From Qipengyuania citrea (GTDB lineage Bacteria; Pseudomonadota; Alphaproteobacteria; Sphingomonadales; Sphingomonadaceae): a DNA stretch of 64,000 nucleotides. The position numbers and the translations under genes were made by a program. The first letter of the stretch is position 1. Each line of letters begins with the position of its first letter. The notes under the pieces are model-generated. The model was given only the letters and a program-made list of their open reading frames with translations, did not search any database and was not told the origin of the DNA. This document shows, one piece after another, positions 62,520 through 64,000 of the stretch. The stretch is taken from contig NZ_JALJZT010000003.1 in assembly GCF_024171405.1 (NCBI RefSeq), positions 1 through 64,000 of the forward strand, given 5' to 3'.

Positions 62520-63980
62520 ATGCAAATTCAGTTCAGCCAGTCCCGTCCGCAGGATGTGCGCCTTGTTGCGCAAGTCACCGACAAGGGCAAGGTTCCCGCT
62601 GGCCTCGAAAAATCGCTGGTCGAAGGCATGGAAACCGCGCGCTTCAAGGGCACGGTCGGGCAGGTATTCGAAGGCTTCGTCGAACGCGGCGGGCAGGTGC
62701 TGCGGCTGGCGCTGGCGGGCGCCGGCGACCGGAACGACGAGGCACGCCTCGCCAATCTCGAAAAGGCCGGCGCGGCGCTTGCGGCGAAATACCAGGCGAG
62801 CGGCGCCGTGGAACTGGCGCTCGACCTGTCGGATAGCGGTCTGTCGGGCGAGGAAGCCGCCTGCGTCCTGCTCGGCCTGCGGCTGCGCAACTGGCGCTAC
62901 GATATCTACCGCACCAAGATGAAGGACGAGCAGAAGGTCACGCTCGCCAAGGTCATCGTGGTTGGCGCGCCCGAGGGCGCCGAGGCAGCCTGGGAAGACA
63001 TGGCGCATGTCGCGACCGGCGTCGAATTCACCCGCGAACTCATCACCGAACCGGCCAACATCCTCTATCCCGAAAGCTTCGTGGCGCGGTGCCAGGACCG
63101 GTTTGCCGGGACCGGCGTGGAACTGGTCGTGCTCGACGAAGCCGAAATGGAACGGCTCGGCATGGGCTCGCTGCTCGGCGTCGGGCTGGGTTCCGAACGC
63201 GAATCGCGCATCCTTGCGATCCGCTGGAACGGCGGCGCGCCCGATGCGGCCCCGACCGCCTTTGTCGGCAAGGGCGTGACCTTCGATACCGGCGGTATCT
63301 CGATCAAGCCGGGCCCGGGTATGGAAGACATGAAATGGGATATGGGCGGCGCCGGTGCGGTCGCTGGGGCGATGCTCGCGCTCGCCAGCCGCAAGGCCAA
63401 GGTCAATGTCGTCGGCGTGATGGGCCTCGTCGAGAACATGCCCGACGGCAAGGCGCAACGCCCGGGCGACGTGGTCACCAGCATGAGCGGTCAGACCATC
63501 GAAGTGCTCAACACCGATGCCGAAGGACGGCTGGTGCTGGCCGATGCGCTGCACTGGACGCAGGAAGAGTTCCAGCCCGCGCGGATTATCGACTTCGCCA
63601 CGCTGACCGGCGCGATCATCGTTGCGCTGGGCAACGAATTCGCCGGCGTTTTCTCCAATGACGACCAGCTTGCAGAGGACCTCCATGCCGCGGGTGAAGC
63701 CACCGGCGACCGTAACTGGCGGATGCCGATCGGCCCGGCCTATGACAAGCTGATCAATTCACCGATCGCCGACATGAAGAACATCGGCGGCAAGGGCGCC
63801 GGCTCGATCACTGCGGCGCAGTTCCTTCAGCGCTTTATCTCCAATGGCACGCCGTGGGCGCATGTCGATGTCGCGGGCATGGTCTGGTCGGACAAGCCCG
63901 GCCGCACCTGGGGCAAGGGCGCGACCGGATACGGCGTGCGCCTGATCGATCGCTTCGTGCGCGACACGCTGGAGGGCTGA
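62520..63980 (+). CDS. pepA: Leucyl aminopeptidase (M17)
   Basis: 486 residues. FVGKGVTFDTGGISIKPGPG has the metal-ligating Lys and Asp, DMGGAGAVAGAML the next part, and NTDAEGRLVLADAL is the M17 signature. The C-terminal HVDVAGMVWSDKPGRTWGKG is also characteristic. It removes N-terminal residues from peptides and uses two divalent metals. GGAG precedes the ATG at 62520. Its end is 20 bases before the window edge. Confidence 0.97.
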   Translation: MQIQFSQSRPQDVRLVAQVTDKGKVPAGLEKSLVEGMETARFKGTVGQVFEGFVERGGQVLRLALAGAGDRNDEARLANLEKAGAALAAKYQASGAVELALDLSDSGLSGEEAACVLLGLRLRNWRYDIYRTKMKDEQKVTLAKVIVVGAPEGAEAAWEDMAHVATGVEFTRELITEPANILYPESFVARCQDRFAGTGVELVVLDEAEMERLGMGSLLGVGLGSERESRILAIRWNGGAPDAAPTAFVGKGVTFDTGGISIKPGPGMEDMKWDMGGAGAVAGAMLALASRKAKVNVVGVMGLVENMPDGKAQRPGDVVTSMSGQTIEVLNTDAEGRLVLADALHWTQEEFQPARIIDFATLTGAIIVALGNEFAGVFSNDDQLAEDLHAAGEATGDRNWRMPIGPAYDKLINSPIADMKNIGGKGAGSITAAQFLQRFISNGTPWAHVDVAGMVWSDKPGRTWGKGATGYGVRLIDRFVRDTLEG

Positions 63981-64000
63981 AGGCAGTCGTGGCCAAGGGC

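Noticed and set aside
59594-62836. Very long antisense open frames opposite lptD, uvrB, typA, gamma-glutamyltransferase and the VWA lipoprotein
   Set aside because: They mirror well-recognised genes on the other strand; GC-rich DNA leaves few stop codons in the shadow frame, and the predicted peptides are rich in His, Arg, Gln and Gly with no known domain.
63989-64000. Possible GTG start of a next gene (GTGGCCAAGGGC)
   Set aside because: Only four codons fit in the window, so no product can be supported, although holC often follows pepA.

Overview
The window comes from a GC-rich alphaproteobacterial chromosome, most likely of the order Sphingomonadales and close to Erythrobacter-like bacteria. 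The evidence is a circularly permuted two-piece tmRNA with an ANDNEALALAA tag, short repeats of the LRQAQGER and CERSEAI kinds that I associate with sphingomonads, a lone TonB-dependent receptor, and gene orders such as lptD-surA-pdxA-rsmA and hemC-hemD followed by a mitofilin-like gene. It reads as ordinary chromosome with a few accessory patches. There is no prophage, insertion sequence, CRISPR array or tRNA gene that I can see.

Layout. 1-5.2 kb, minus strand: a truncated glutaryl-CoA dehydrogenase, a 17-cysteine copper-storage-like protein, a single-domain response regulator, a helix-hairpin-helix membrane protein, a 34-residue membrane peptide, an OmpA-like protein and a von Willebrand lipoprotein. 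5.3-8.8 kb: a flippase, gpsA and tsaD, divergent from hemC-hemD and a mitofilin-like gene (8.9-11.4 kb). 11.4-16.8 kb: a UbiH-type hydroxylase, DsbD, a lipoprotein and an S10 peptidase. 17.0-18.0 kb: a visibly more AT-rich three-gene cassette (RAMA-like protein, HigB-like toxin, HigA-like antitoxin) with its own palindromic operator. 18.0-20.2 kb: uvrB.

20.3-26.5 kb: a DUF3617 lipoprotein, an alpha/beta hydrolase, then the Anbu proteasome-like cluster (circularly permuted ATP-grasp, alpha-E, transglutaminase, Anbu), followed by a LuxR-type regulator with a degenerate receiver. 26.5-31 kb: an extensin-like protein, a VOC protein, gamma-glutamyltransferase and a PutP-like symporter. 31.1-36.9 kb: an outer-membrane protein, a three-domain endolysin-like hydrolase translationally coupled to a membrane protein, and typA. 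37.1-43.2 kb: a TonB-dependent receptor and an ABC export pair, divergent from a TesA-like esterase. 44.0-45.1 kb: recF. 45.1-45.8 kb: a sigma-54 promoter in front of two tandem paralogous membrane peptides and a PspC protein. 45.9-49.4 kb: a lemA-TPM-TPM-Nudix-SDR operon. 49.5-50.4 kb: mscL and ssrA. 50.5-56.6 kb: a small membrane protein and an M20 hydrolase-astA-astB arginine operon, divergent from glcB. 56.6-62.4 kb: lptD-surA-pdxA-rsmA. 62.5-64 kb: leucyl aminopeptidase.

Most genes are housekeeping. Many neighbours overlap by ATGA, GTGA or TGATG, which indicates translational coupling. The most interesting regions are the sigma-54/PspC/small-peptide operon, the RAMA-HigBA cassette, the Anbu operon with its neighbouring regulator, and the endolysin/membrane-protein pair. 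Family assignments rest on motifs read by eye; no database search was run.
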